A DNA stretch of 64,000 bases. Origin: Verrucomicrobium sp. GAS474 (lineage in GTDB: Bacteria > Verrucomicrobiota > Verrucomicrobiia > Methylacidiphilales > GAS474). This document shows, one piece after another, positions 24,466 through 33,114 of the stretch. Under the pieces are notes generated by a model. The model searched no databases. It was not told the DNA's origin and saw nothing but the letters and a program-made list of their open reading frames with translations. The stretch is taken from assembly GCF_900105685.1 (NCBI RefSeq), contig NZ_LT629781.1:682001-746000 (forward strand), given 5' to 3'. The position numbers and the translations under genes were made by a program. The stretch's first letter is position 1. Each line of letters begins with the position of its first letter.

Positions 24466-27400
24466 CTAGGAGACCGCCACTCCTATTCCCCTCCTTTCAA
24501 CTATGGCTTCTCCTTCCTCCACCCGCACCGCTTCCTCCACCACCGGCAGCACCTCCGCATCCAACCTGTTCGACGCCTGATTCTTCTCCAAATCGAGTGC
24601 GTCCATGATCTCCTGCTGGCGCTTCACCAGCCCCTGCAATTTCTCTTCATGCTCGAACGGCTTGTCGGCATGGGGCCGTAGTTCCACGATCCGCTTCTGC
24701 GTCGTCTCCAGCTCTTTTCGGTAATCCTGGGCGCGCTCATCCATCGAGCGGACCATGTATTCCAAGGAGCTGATGGTCCCCAAGGGTGACTCTGAGACGG
24801 TCGCCGCATACGCATTCTTCCCCCGAACGATCACTTCCTTCGACCGATCCGGCCAAATCTGGAGTGTGAACCCTGCGAAGGCCCCGATTTCGACCGTCTT
24901 CTCCGAGAGGAGATGCTTCTGCGCCAGCCGGTTCAACGTCTCCCCCGCCATCTCCCGCTGGGTGTAGTTCCGCCCCTCGATCTTCATGACGAAAGCGTCC
25001 CCCTTGGTATTCTGCCGAGCCGCCAAATCGACCACCAAAGACCCGATCTTCTCCTCCAACCGGGGAACATCCTGCTGCGCCTGTCGGATCGCGTTCCGCG
25101 TGACGAACAACCCTTCCCGATGTTGCGCCCGAAGCCGTGTCAGCCGCATCACCTCGGCATCCACCTTCGCCTTCTCCAGCACCAGCGGATTTCCCGAGGC
25201 AATCGCTTTCACCTCCGCGTAGGTCAACGCCGGGGAATCCAAGTCCTCGATTTTCCGCACATGGCTTTGCTTCGTCATGATCTGTCCGATGAACTTGGCC
25301 TTCGTCTCCAGGACGCCCCACATATAGGCATCGAACGATCCCTCGGTGACGTACCGGAAAATCTTCACCTCGGTATTCCGGTTTCCCTGCCGGAGAATAC
25401 GTCCCTCCCGCTGCTCGATATCGGCGGGCCGCCACGGGGCATCCAAGTGATGCAGCGCGATCAGTCGTTCCTGGACGTTCGTTCCCGTCCCCATCTTCTG
25501 CGTGCTGCCCAGTAAGACCCGGACTTGGCCAGAACGCACACGCTTGAACAAGGCGCTCTTCGCCGCATCGGCCTCGTAATCCTGGATGAAAGCGATCTCC
25601 TCGGCGGGAACCCCCATCCGCACCAGCTTGTCCCGCAAGTCCTCGTAGGCCGAAAAGACCCGCAACCCTCCCGGCTGCGGCGTCGAGAGGTCACAAAAGA
25701 CCAGCTGCGCCAACCGCTCCTCCTTCGTTCCCTCCCAGATCGAGAAGATCTCCTTCGCCGCCAGGGAGAGCTTGCTTTCGGGGTGATCCTTCCCGGCCCC
25801 GACCAACCGTAAGTCGAGCGCGGCTTTCCGTCCGTCCCCAGTGATCTTGAGCATATTGTCGATGGAGGGATCGACATTCCCCATCCGCAGCTTCTCAGCC
25901 CGCTTCACCAACGAGGCGACATAGGCCCTCAACGCGGGCGTCGCCGGGGCGCTGACGATTTGCGGTCTCCCCTGGAACAGCTTCGGCACCGGCAACTCCA
26001 GCATTTCCGCCGTCTGGATGTCGGCCATCTGCCGAAACTGCTGCATCAGCTCAGGGACATTCACGAACCGGGCGAACCGGGTATTGAGCCGATACCCCGC
26101 GCCATCCGGCGACAACTCCATTGCCGTCACCGGCTCCCCGAACGTCGCCGCCCACGAATCAAAATGTTGCAACCCCTGCCGGGACAGGTCGAGATGCTGC
26201 AAGTACCGCTGCATCGTGAACATCTCGGCCATCGTGTTCGTCACCGGCGTCCCCGTGGCGAAGACGACACCCCCGCCTCCGTTCAACGCCTGAAGGTGGC
26301 GGACCTTCAGGAACATATCGAACGCCCGTTGCGAGGATGTTTGCGGCAACCCCGCCACGCGGGTCATCTTCGTAACGTAGAAGAGATTCTTGAAATAGTG
26401 CGCCTCGTCCACAAAGAGCCGATCCACCCCCAACTCCTCGAACGTCAGGGTGTTGTCCTTTTTCTCCTCGGCGGCCAGCGTTTCCAAACGGCCCTCCAAC
26501 CTCTTTTTCGCCCGCTCCAATTCCTTCACCATCCGGGCAAAGCTCTTGTCGGCCTTCTGCCGGAGAATCGCCATTTCCAGTTCGTCGATCTGCTCCTTGA
26601 TGAACCGCTCCTGCACCTCCCGCGCCATCGGAATGCGCTCGAAACCGGAATGAGTGACGATCACCGCGTCCCAGTTCCCGGTAGCGATCCGGGAAAAAAG
26701 CTCCTGCCGCTTCGCCGTTTCGAAATCGTCCTTTCCCGCCGCCAAGACATTCGCGCCAGGATAGAGCGTCAGCAATTCGGACGAGAACTGCCCCAACATA
26801 TGGTTCGGCACCACGAACATCGGCTTCTGGGCCAGCCCCAGCCGTTTCGACTCCATTCCCGCCGCGACCATCGTGTAAGTCTTCCCGGCCCCGACGACAT
26901 GGGCCAGGAGACTGTTCGGCGTCTGGAGGATACGCCACACCGCCGCCTTTTGGTGGGACCGCAACTGAATCAACGGACTTACCCCCGGCAACGTGAGGTG
27001 GTTCCCGTCGAACGTCCGAATGCGGACGTTGTTGTACTCGTCATTGTATTGCCGGGCCAACCGTTCCCGCCGGGCATCGTCCTCCCAAATCCATTGGGTG
27101 AACCGTTCCTTAATCCGCTGCTGCATTTCCCGTGCCGCCTCGGTCGCGGCGGGGTTGATGACGCGGGTGTCCTTCTCCGGGCCAGGATCGTAGACCGTGG
27201 GCGTCCGCAGGTTCAGGGCGTCCTCGATTAGATGGAGCGCCGAATACCGTGCCATCCCCCATTCGGTGACGTTCGCCACCGAACTGGTCGCGCTATAGTC
27301 GGCCTGGACTGTCCAGGCTCCCAACTCCGGCGCGTGCCGGATCTTCACCGTGCCGGGATCGAGCTTCAGCAAATCGTGGGCAAACCCCTGGATGTCGTCG

Positions 27401-29610
27401 GAGGGTATCCACGCCGACCCGAGCCGCGCCTCGATCTCGGTCGGCTTCAAGTCCTCTGGCTGGACCGCCTTCAGCGCCACGACGTTCTCAGCATACCTGG
27501 GATCGCTCACCGCCGCCGCCTCAGCGACAGCCAGCTTTTCCCGAATGTTTCCCGACAGGTAAGCATCTTCCGGCTCCCAGGCGTCGGTCTGCGGGTCGAG
27601 AAAGACGACGCCCTTCAATTCGGGCAAGAATTCCTCCACCGGCCGCTTCAGCAACCAGCTCATGTGGGCCAGGTCAACCTTGCCGTTCTCGTTGAGCGAG
27701 ATGAGCAACGCCTCTTTCGCCGTTCCCGCTGCTTCTGCGGGCTTCTGCCGCTGGATCGTCCGTTCTCGGAAGATGGCCGTCTTCTTCGCCGACCGCTTGA
27801 TTTCATCGAACTGCTCCAGGGAGAGAAGAAGGGGCAAATCGGGATCGCCCGAAAAGGCACGGGCATTCATCCGCTCCGACACCGGCCCGAACCGGGAATG
27901 GAACCGATCATACTCCTGGTTGAGCCATTCCCGCGTGCGGACGATCTCCGATTCCGGGGCGTCCTCGACCTGAGCGTGAAGGCAGGCCCGCACCGCGTTC
28001 CGCAACCGGACCATTCCCCGAATACGGCGGGAAGCGTCCGCCGAGAGTCCCTCCAGGATCACCACTTCGGCTCCTTCCCGAATCCCGATCCGCGTGCCCC
28101 GGTCGGTTTCGATCAAGGCGAAGGCGTGCGGTTTGATGTCGCCGGGCGCGGGCACCCGGATCGGCTCGCGGGCGGCTTCCTTCCGCCGCGCCGCCTGATA
28201 GATGCCTTCGGGCAACCGGCCCACCGCCTCGGCCAACGCCGCCTCCAAATCCCGCCCGTCCGAAACCAGGGCCGGTTCATGGGAACCGTACATCGTTCCC
28301 TCCAGTGCCATCGTCCCCAACATCTGCTCGGGCCGAGCGGCGAAATACTCGTTGAGGAGCATTCTCTCCCCCTTGACGTTCTGGTACTCGACGCTCTCCT
28401 GCCACGCCGGGCCCGAGGGGGCCTGACCCGGCAGCCGTTTCCGCAGGATCACGATGTCGGTCGTGACCTCGGTGTTGGCGTTCTCCTTGAAGGCAGTGTT
28501 CGGAAGCCGGATCGCCGCCGCCAAGTCGGCCTGCTTGGCGACGTGCCGCCGCAAGAGGGAATGCTTCTTGTCGAGGGTTCCCTTCGAGGTGATGAAACAG
28601 ATCAATCCTCCGGGCCGAATCCGCTCCACTGTCGCCGCGAAGAAATAGTCATGGATATTGAACTTGTACGCCTTGAAGCGTTTGTCGTAAGGCTGGTAGT
28701 CGCCAAACGGGACGTTAGAAATCGCCAAGTCATAGAACCCGTCGGCGAGCTGGGCTTTCTCGTAGCCGGTGTGCCGGATGTCGGCGTCAGGATAGAGCTT
28801 TTGCGCGAGCCGCGCCGTGATCGAATCCAACTCAATTCCGGTGACGGGTGACTGGGCCGCCATCGTTTCCGGCATCAGGCCAAGGAAGTGGCCCAGACCG
28901 CAGGCCGGTTCCAGGATGCGTCCACCCCCGAAGCCCAGCCGCTCGACAGCGGCGTACATCGCGCGGACGACGCCGGGAGCAGTGTAGTGGGCGTTGAGGG
29001 TCGAGCCCCGCGCCGCGTCGAATTCCTCGTCCGTCAACAGCGAGGAAAGCTGCTCGTTCTCCTTCCGCCATTCGGGGACGGGAGAGAAGACTTGGGGCAA
29101 CCCACCCCAGCCGACATACTTGACGAGAACCGCCTTTTCCTCAGGCGTGGCAGGCCGGTTCTCCACCTCGATCCGCCGCAGCGTCTCAATGGCGGCGACG
29201 TTCTGCTTGAACCGCTGCTTCGGCCCCCCGGTTCCGATCTTGGCGGCGGCGGTGATCCGATGGTTTGCGGCGTTGCGGATTACGTCGCCGCTTCCGGCGG
29301 AAGGAGGATATACCGAATGCGGACGATCTCCCACGCGGCGGCGTGGGCCTGTTCCACCGTCATCCCCTGCTTGCCGATCATGTGCCGCGTCAGGGTGTAC
29401 ATCTCGTCCTTCGTCCTCTCCTCCGCGTCGAGAAGCGCCTCCTCCAGCGTTCCCGCCGTTTCCAGTTCCCGGACCTTGTTCGGCAGGTGCTCCCGCCAGT
29501 GGGCTTCGGCCATCCGGCCGTATTGGGTCAGCGTCGTGGTCATGGCGAGGAATATAATCGAAAAGATCGAGTTGGTCAGCCCCAGAGGGCGATTTTTCCG
29601 GCGTGGGCAT
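24466..29610 (-). CDS. Giant N6-DNA methylase / SNF2-like helicase of conjugative elements
   Basis: A fused protein of 1714 residues. The N-terminal methylase part has the SAM motif ILEPACGLGHFLGL (about 230) and a catalytic NVPFGDYQPY (about 297), a variant of N-P-P-(Y/F). The C-terminal part is a superfamily 2 helicase: Walker A VVGAGKTYTM (about 905), DEAH box FVDEAHYFKNL (about 1068), and motif VI QREGRILRQGN (about 1400). A coiled region follows. Such proteins are widespread on plasmids and ICEs and are suspected to protect or process transferred DNA. The start at 29610 lies 14 bp after the coupling-ATPase stop. Confidence 0.88.
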   Translation of the reverse strand: MPTPEKSPSGADQLDLFDYIPRHDHDADPIRPDGRSPLAGAPAEQGPGTGNGGNAGGGASRRGGEDEGRDVHPDAAHDRQAGDDGGTGPRRRVGDRPHSVYPPSAGSGDVIRNAANHRITAAAKIGTGGPKQRFKQNVAAIETLRRIEVENRPATPEEKAVLVKYVGWGGLPQVFSPVPEWRKENEQLSSLLTDEEFDAARGSTLNAHYTAPGVVRAMYAAVERLGFGGGRILEPACGLGHFLGLMPETMAAQSPVTGIELDSITARLAQKLYPDADIRHTGYEKAQLADGFYDLAISNVPFGDYQPYDKRFKAYKFNIHDYFFAATVERIRPGGLICFITSKGTLDKKHSLLRRHVAKQADLAAAIRLPNTAFKENANTEVTTDIVILRKRLPGQAPSGPAWQESVEYQNVKGERMLLNEYFAARPEQMLGTMALEGTMYGSHEPALVSDGRDLEAALAEAVGRLPEGIYQAARRKEAAREPIRVPAPGDIKPHAFALIETDRGTRIGIREGAEVVILEGLSADASRRIRGMVRLRNAVRACLHAQVEDAPESEIVRTREWLNQEYDRFHSRFGPVSERMNARAFSGDPDLPLLLSLEQFDEIKRSAKKTAIFRERTIQRQKPAEAAGTAKEALLISLNENGKVDLAHMSWLLKRPVEEFLPELKGVVFLDPQTDAWEPEDAYLSGNIREKLAVAEAAAVSDPRYAENVVALKAVQPEDLKPTEIEARLGSAWIPSDDIQGFAHDLLKLDPGTVKIRHAPELGAWTVQADYSATSSVANVTEWGMARYSALHLIEDALNLRTPTVYDPGPEKDTRVINPAATEAAREMQQRIKERFTQWIWEDDARRERLARQYNDEYNNVRIRTFDGNHLTLPGVSPLIQLRSHQKAAVWRILQTPNSLLAHVVGAGKTYTMVAAGMESKRLGLAQKPMFVVPNHMLGQFSSELLTLYPGANVLAAGKDDFETAKRQELFSRIATGNWDAVIVTHSGFERIPMAREVQERFIKEQIDELEMAILRQKADKSFARMVKELERAKKRLEGRLETLAAEEKKDNTLTFEELGVDRLFVDEAHYFKNLFYVTKMTRVAGLPQTSSQRAFDMFLKVRHLQALNGGGGVVFATGTPVTNTMAEMFTMQRYLQHLDLSRQGLQHFDSWAATFGEPVTAMELSPDGAGYRLNTRFARFVNVPELMQQFRQMADIQTAEMLELPVPKLFQGRPQIVSAPATPALRAYVASLVKRAEKLRMGNVDPSIDNMLKITGDGRKAALDLRLVGAGKDHPESKLSLAAKEIFSIWEGTKEERLAQLVFCDLSTPQPGGLRVFSAYEDLRDKLVRMGVPAEEIAFIQDYEADAAKSALFKRVRSGQVRVLLGSTQKMGTGTNVQERLIALHHLDAPWRPADIEQREGRILRQGNRNTEVKIFRYVTEGSFDAYMWGVLETKAKFIGQIMTKQSHVRKIEDLDSPALTYAEVKAIASGNPLVLEKAKVDAEVMRLTRLRAQHREGLFVTRNAIRQAQQDVPRLEEKIGSLVVDLAARQNTKGDAFVMKIEGRNYTQREMAGETLNRLAQKHLLSEKTVEIGAFAGFTLQIWPDRSKEVIVRGKNAYAATVSESPLGTISSLEYMVRSMDERAQDYRKELETTQKRIVELRPHADKPFEHEEKLQGLVKRQQEIMDALDLEKNQASNRLDAEVLPVVEEAVRVEEGEAIVERRGIGVAVS
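29280..29543 (-). CDS. Small TnpV-like ORF nested out of frame in the methylase/helicase gene
   Basis: An ATG-started frame of 87 residues lies wholly inside the 5' part of the giant gene but in another frame. Its composition is protein-like (LTQYGRMAEAHWREHLPNKV, then MTVEQAHAAAWEIVRIRY) and resembles small TnpV-type proteins of mobile elements (Q-Y-G-R-M near the start, charged helices after). By contrast the giant protein's residues 25-105 in the same DNA are low-complexity (Gly/Asp/Arg-rich). Either the two genes truly overlap or the large gene begins later at a non-standard codon. Confidence 0.6.
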   Translation of the reverse strand: MTTTLTQYGRMAEAHWREHLPNKVRELETAGTLEEALLDAEERTKDEMYTLTRHMIGKQGMTVEQAHAAAWEIVRIRYILLPPEAAT

Positions 29611-29624
29611 GGGGTCTCATCTGT

Positions 29625-31097
29625 TCAGTTCCGTGAAACATCAGCCACCTTCGGCTTGGTGAAAGGAGAGGGCGGCAGCCGTACCCAGCGATACCGTTGC
29701 TCGCAATGCTTGATGATGGCAACGTGCTTCGGCAGACGCCGCAGAACGTGGGGCTTGATGAGGTACTGGTCCTCGTCGGTCCAACTGACGCTCCGCTTCC
29801 CCGAGCCGCTGCTCCATGTCCTCTTCTTGATCGTCCGCTTGCCGATGGATTCGGCGATCATCTCCGAGGCGTCCTTGTCGGCGGCGGTGAAGTGGATCTT
29901 GTTCCCCAAATTAAGCCGGAAAACGTCGGCCTTGTCCCGGCCTCCCATCGGCGGGATGTACGAGGTGGGGGATTGCGTCGAGAAGATCGCCGTGGCGCGG
30001 GCGCCCCGGATCTTGTCGACCACGTTGTAATCGGAAATCCCGTCCTCGCTCAGAAGGACCGACTCCTGGGCCTCGTCGAAGACACCGACGATCAGGTTCT
30101 TCCGCGCCCGCTCCCCGCCAGAGAGGTCATACCGCCGCAAAGCGTGCAGGTAGTACAGCGCCTTCAGCATCAAGCTGACGTACCGCTTCTCGGTCTGGTA
30201 CTTCTGCGGGATCTTCACGCTAACCAGCCGCCCCAGGTCGATTTCGGCGAGGTCGAAAGTCGGCTCCGTGGGGCAGAAGACCTCGGCGATGTCGGACACC
30301 GTGTACGGCTGGAGATAGTTGAAGACCGTGGAGCGGACCCCACCCAACTGTTCCTTCGGCTGGGCCTTGAACTCGCGGAAGTAGTCGAGCAGCGGATCGC
30401 GCAACGGACCCGGCATCTTCTCCAGTTCCCCGATCCGCGCTTCCAGCTCGGCCATGTCCATGACGAGGCGGTAGCAGTTCTCAATCGTCACCGGCACGTC
30501 GAGGGCCGCCAGGAGGCTCATCCCGTTCTGAATGGCGACCTGGGCGGCGTTCTTGAAGAAGGTCTGCCCACCTTTCTGTCCCGCCGCCGTGGCGACATCG
30601 ACCAGGAGCTTCGCGTAGGTCGAGGCGGGCAGGGAGGGATCTCCTAGGAAATTGAGGGTGTAGGGCGGCTTCCAACCGGGGGGAGCGTTGTCGGGACGGA
30701 CCTCCAACTGCCGCAGGTCGGCTCGGCATCCCAGATCGTCGGCCACGGCCTCGATGGGTTCGCTCAGGTCGCCCTTCGTGTCGAGGGCGAGGATGCCCAT
30801 GCCGGGACGGTTCCTCTTCAGCGCGTGGAGGATCGGGACCACGCCACTCGCCGTCTTCCCGGAGCCAGTTCGCCCGTCGATTTCCCAACCCCGGCAGAAG
30901 TCGGCCTCGTTCCAGCGGACGCCGCCGAGGGTGAGGACGTACCGGCTCTCCTTCCCAGGACGGAATGCGCCGTAGACGAACCAGCCGACCGGCACCGCGA
31001 AGAGCCAAGAAACGTAATGGAGCGGCCCCGGCTGGAGTTCGATCCCCAACGCCAACGCCGTCGTCGTCAATGCGAAAAGAAATGGGAGTAGGTCCAC
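29625..31097 (-). CDS. VirD4/TraG-type conjugative coupling ATPase
   Basis: This 490-residue protein links the relaxosome to the secretion channel. The N-terminus has membrane segments (FLFALTTTALALGIEL, YVSWLFAVPVGWFVYGAF). Walker A is DGRTGSGKTASG (about residue 75-85), Walker B LIVGVFDEAQES, and ATAIFSTQSPTSYIPP is a TraG/VirD4-type sensor segment. It sits between the small membrane protein (31-bp overlap) and the methylase/helicase gene (14-bp gap) in the leftward operon. It is shorter than many VirD4 proteins and lacks an obvious all-alpha domain. Confidence 0.88.
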   Translation of the reverse strand: MDLLPFLFALTTTALALGIELQPGPLHYVSWLFAVPVGWFVYGAFRPGKESRYVLTLGGVRWNEADFCRGWEIDGRTGSGKTASGVVPILHALKRNRPGMGILALDTKGDLSEPIEAVADDLGCRADLRQLEVRPDNAPPGWKPPYTLNFLGDPSLPASTYAKLLVDVATAAGQKGGQTFFKNAAQVAIQNGMSLLAALDVPVTIENCYRLVMDMAELEARIGELEKMPGPLRDPLLDYFREFKAQPKEQLGGVRSTVFNYLQPYTVSDIAEVFCPTEPTFDLAEIDLGRLVSVKIPQKYQTEKRYVSLMLKALYYLHALRRYDLSGGERARKNLIVGVFDEAQESVLLSEDGISDYNVVDKIRGARATAIFSTQSPTSYIPPMGGRDKADVFRLNLGNKIHFTAADKDASEMIAESIGKRTIKKRTWSSGSGKRSVSWTDEDQYLIKPHVLRRLPKHVAIIKHCEQRYRWVRLPPSPFTKPKVADVSRN

Positions 31098-31567
31098 GGG
31101 ATGAGTAGGGCCCCGCTGGCGAGGCCCGAGAGGAAGGCCGCTGCGAACCGCTCCCGATGGAGGCGGCGGAACGAACCTTCGGTTTTCTGAAAAAGAGAGG
31201 AGAGGACGCCTGCGATGCCTTGTGTGGCCGAGAGAGCGCTCCCGATATGCCGGGTCAACTCAGCCTCGATCTGTTTGCCGAGGACTGAGGGCTTTTCGGA
31301 CAAAAGGCCGTTCATCACGTCCAGGTGACGAGCCACCTCCTCCAACGCTTTGACAGAACCGGCGATTACCTTGATTCGCTCGTCCAAGGCGACTTTCAGC
31401 ACCATGCCGGTTTCCTGGAGGGCATCGTTGCTCTGGTTGATTCGTCCCCAATGCCACGCCAGAACGGCGAGGAGAGGGTCGTCGGACGGCACCTTCTGCG
31501 CCGCCAGGATGACCTTGAGGTCGTCCGGCAGCGTGTCGGGGTAGGCCAACTCACCGGGAGCCTTCAT
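31067..31567 (-). CDS. Small conjugation-operon protein with C-terminal membrane helix
   Basis: A protein of 166 residues beginning MKAPGELAYPDTLPDDLKVI. The body is helical, and a single membrane segment lies near the C-terminus (FLSGLASGALLIPWTY). The ATG at 31567 overlaps the upstream ParA-like stop as ATGA, so this start is preferred over the longer frame. Its stop overlaps the coupling-ATPase start. I do not recognise the family. By position and topology it may act between the ParA-like ATPase and the coupling ATPase at the membrane. Confidence 0.7.
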   Translation of the reverse strand: MKAPGELAYPDTLPDDLKVILAAQKVPSDDPLLAVLAWHWGRINQSNDALQETGMVLKVALDERIKVIAGSVKALEEVARHLDVMNGLLSEKPSVLGKQIEAELTRHIGSALSATQGIAGVLSSLFQKTEGSFRRLHRERFAAAFLSGLASGALLIPWTYSHFFSH

Positions 31568-32289
31568 GCGAGGAGGTGGGATGCCGCCTGGGTGAACTGT
31601 TCCTCCATGAAGGTGTGGAACCGGACGCACCTGGAGCGGTCGAGAAGATGAAGTTTCGTGGCGGTTCTCCCTCGGCCCACGGTGAGATTGAGCATCTGGA
31701 GCCGGTTCTTCGTCATTTCGGCGAGGCACGGCACGTCAATCTCGACCGCTCCCGCCGCCTTCAGCTTCTTCCGGGTCTGCGCCCCGTCCCACATCGTCAG
31801 CTCGACCGAATCGCGGAAGTTCCGGGCGATGAGCCATTTCACCCGCTCCCCGTACGCCTCCAGCACGTCGGCGGCCTGAGAGATGGCGTCCTTGTCGTCG
31901 ATGGCGACGACCACGAAGACCAGCTCGAACGCCAGTTCCTTCTGAAGCTCGGTCAGGCGACTGTCTTCGATGTAGCGGAGTACCTTCGTGCCGCCCGCCG
32001 CCCGGTTATCGACCAGGACAGTATCGACCGTCTCCAAGGCGCTCACCAACCGGTCGAGGACGGCCAGTTTGTCGGCGTCGACGTCGGTGTCGATGAACTC
32101 GGCCTCGGGAACATACCGCTGGAAGGTGCTGTTGGCGTGGTCGAGGTCGAAGGTCTTCACTTTGACGCCGCGCTCGACGAGGAAGTCGTAGAGGAGGGTG
32201 GCGATGAAGCTCTTTCCGATCCCGCCTTTGTCCTGCGGGCAAAGGATCAGGCGTTTGGTGGGCATGAGTGTATCAGGGTGGGTCGTCAT
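31564..32289 (-). CDS. ParA/MinD-like ATPase of the transfer operon
   Basis: A 241-residue P-loop ATPase with a deviant Walker A motif (CPQDKGGIGKSFIATLLYDF), switch region FDLDHANSTFQRY and Walker B-like DTVLVDNRAAGG. ParA relatives in conjugation operons position the relaxosome or T4SS, and similar ATPases occur as TraL or VirC1. It lacks an N-terminal HTH. No ParB gene is adjacent. An internal ATG at 32265 is possible, but 32289 overlaps the upstream stop as ATGA and is preferred. Confidence 0.8.
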   Translation of the reverse strand: MTTHPDTLMPTKRLILCPQDKGGIGKSFIATLLYDFLVERGVKVKTFDLDHANSTFQRYVPEAEFIDTDVDADKLAVLDRLVSALETVDTVLVDNRAAGGTKVLRYIEDSRLTELQKELAFELVFVVVAIDDKDAISQAADVLEAYGERVKWLIARNFRDSVELTMWDGAQTRKKLKAAGAVEIDVPCLAEMTKNRLQMLNLTVGRGRTATKLHLLDRSRCVRFHTFMEEQFTQAASHLLA

Positions 32290-32660
32290 AATTCATCTCG
32301 GGCGATGCGGGGGCCGCGTTTGCCGATCTCGGAAGTCAATGGTGGACGCTCGGGTGACGGCGGAGCGTCGGGAGAAGGTTTCTGCGCTGCGACAGCAGCA
32401 CGGCGCTCGACATCGAGCGCGGTGCGGAGCCGACGCATCTCGGCATGATAACGGCGGCAGAACTTTCGCACTGTCGCGCCGGAGACTTGAACGCCATGCG
32501 CTGTCAACGTCTCGGTGATTTTCTCGTAGCTGGCGTATTTTGCCCGCAGCAGGAGAATGGCCTCCTTATAAGGTTCCAGGACGGCCTGGGGCGTGACGCT
32601 GTGCTGGTATTGTTTCGCCGATTCCAGCAGAACGGCATGAATGTCGGTTGGCGTGCTCAC
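32286..32660 (-). CDS. HTH protein, likely relaxosome accessory (TraK-like)
   Basis: A 124-residue protein. Residues about 30-72 hold a helix-turn-helix of the recombinase/transposase-like type (EAILLLRAKYASYEKITETL, then VSGATVRKFCRRYHAEMRR). A long basic, Pro-rich disordered tail follows. It is the first gene of the leftward operon and directly borders the oriT-like region, as expected for an oriT-binding accessory protein. The second gene is coupled by an ATGA overlap. Confidence 0.65.
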   Translation of the reverse strand: MSTPTDIHAVLLESAKQYQHSVTPQAVLEPYKEAILLLRAKYASYEKITETLTAHGVQVSGATVRKFCRRYHAEMRRLRTALDVERRAAVAAQKPSPDAPPSPERPPLTSEIGKRGPRIARDEL

Positions 32661-32706
32661 GCCACCCTATAAACCACAAACCACGGACTGATTTCCAAGT
32701 CCCGCT

Positions 32707-32725
32707 GGTGTTACTTGGTATTACC
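32707..32725. promoter_or_regulatory. 8-3-8 dyad operator, left of oriT-like region
   Basis: GGTGTTACTTGGTATTACC is the reverse complement, with one mismatch, of the site at 33051-33069. It resembles the perfect dyad GGTATTAC-TTG-GTAATACC at 49646-49664. It lies upstream of the leftward HTH/ParA operon and probably binds an element-encoded regulator. Confidence 0.6.
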
Positions 32726-33050
32726 CATGCGTCCGCCGAGGCATCACGAAAGAGCGATTATGGCACGATGACGATGAGGCGATGAAATAGGAGAAAACGG
32801 GCATTGCCCGACCATGACGCCATGAAACGACAATGAAGGGCGAGGCCAGTTCGAGCTGATGAGCAGCACGGCGCCATACCGGAACCATCACGAACGAAGC
32901 CGTACCATCGCGGAGCTACCATGAAACGATGATGAATCACGAAAGAACGGCCCGCAATGGCCTCTGGCCTAACTTCGTTAGGGGTGGCGTGTCACTTCTC
33001 CTAAACTCCTAGGTCCAGGCGAATGCTCTTTCGGAAAGGCATTTTCAAAA

Positions 33051-33069
33051 GGTAATACCAGGTAACACC
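33051..33069. promoter_or_regulatory. 8-3-8 dyad operator, upstream of the relaxase gene
   Basis: GGTAATACCAGGTAACACC lies 45 bp before the relaxase ATG, where a repressor could block the rightward promoter. It matches the site at 32707-32725 in inverted orientation at 18 of 19 positions. Confidence 0.6.
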
Positions 33070-33114
33070 TTCTCTTTTTGGACAGAGCCTCCCTTCTTGG
33101 ATTAGGAATGAGGC

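Larger units (their letters stand above)
32661..33114. other. Divergent oriT-like intergenic region
   Basis: This 454-bp gap lies between the HTH/ParA operon and the relaxase gene and holds no gene. It contains ATCACGAA three times (32743, 32887, 32936), CATGAAACGA twice (32821, 32920), a short hairpin CCTAAC-TTC-GTTAGG (32968-32982), and inverted 19-bp dyads at its two sides. Such a layout next to a relaxase is typical of an origin of transfer, but I cannot recognise a nic site. Confidence 0.6.

Noticed and set aside
24737-26938. Medium-length leftward frames (around 24737-25435 and 26159-26938) inside the methylase/helicase gene.
   Set aside because: They are out-of-frame shadows. Unlike the ORF at 29280-29543 they have low-complexity composition and overlap conserved helicase motifs.
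27232-28851. A 539-codon rightward frame across the methylase/helicase gene.
   Set aside because: It is antisense to a gene with intact methylase and helicase motifs and shows no recognisable domain.
32707-32725. Possible CRISPR repeat.
   Set aside because: The dyad occurs singly at distant places with no regular spacers, and no array exists in the window.
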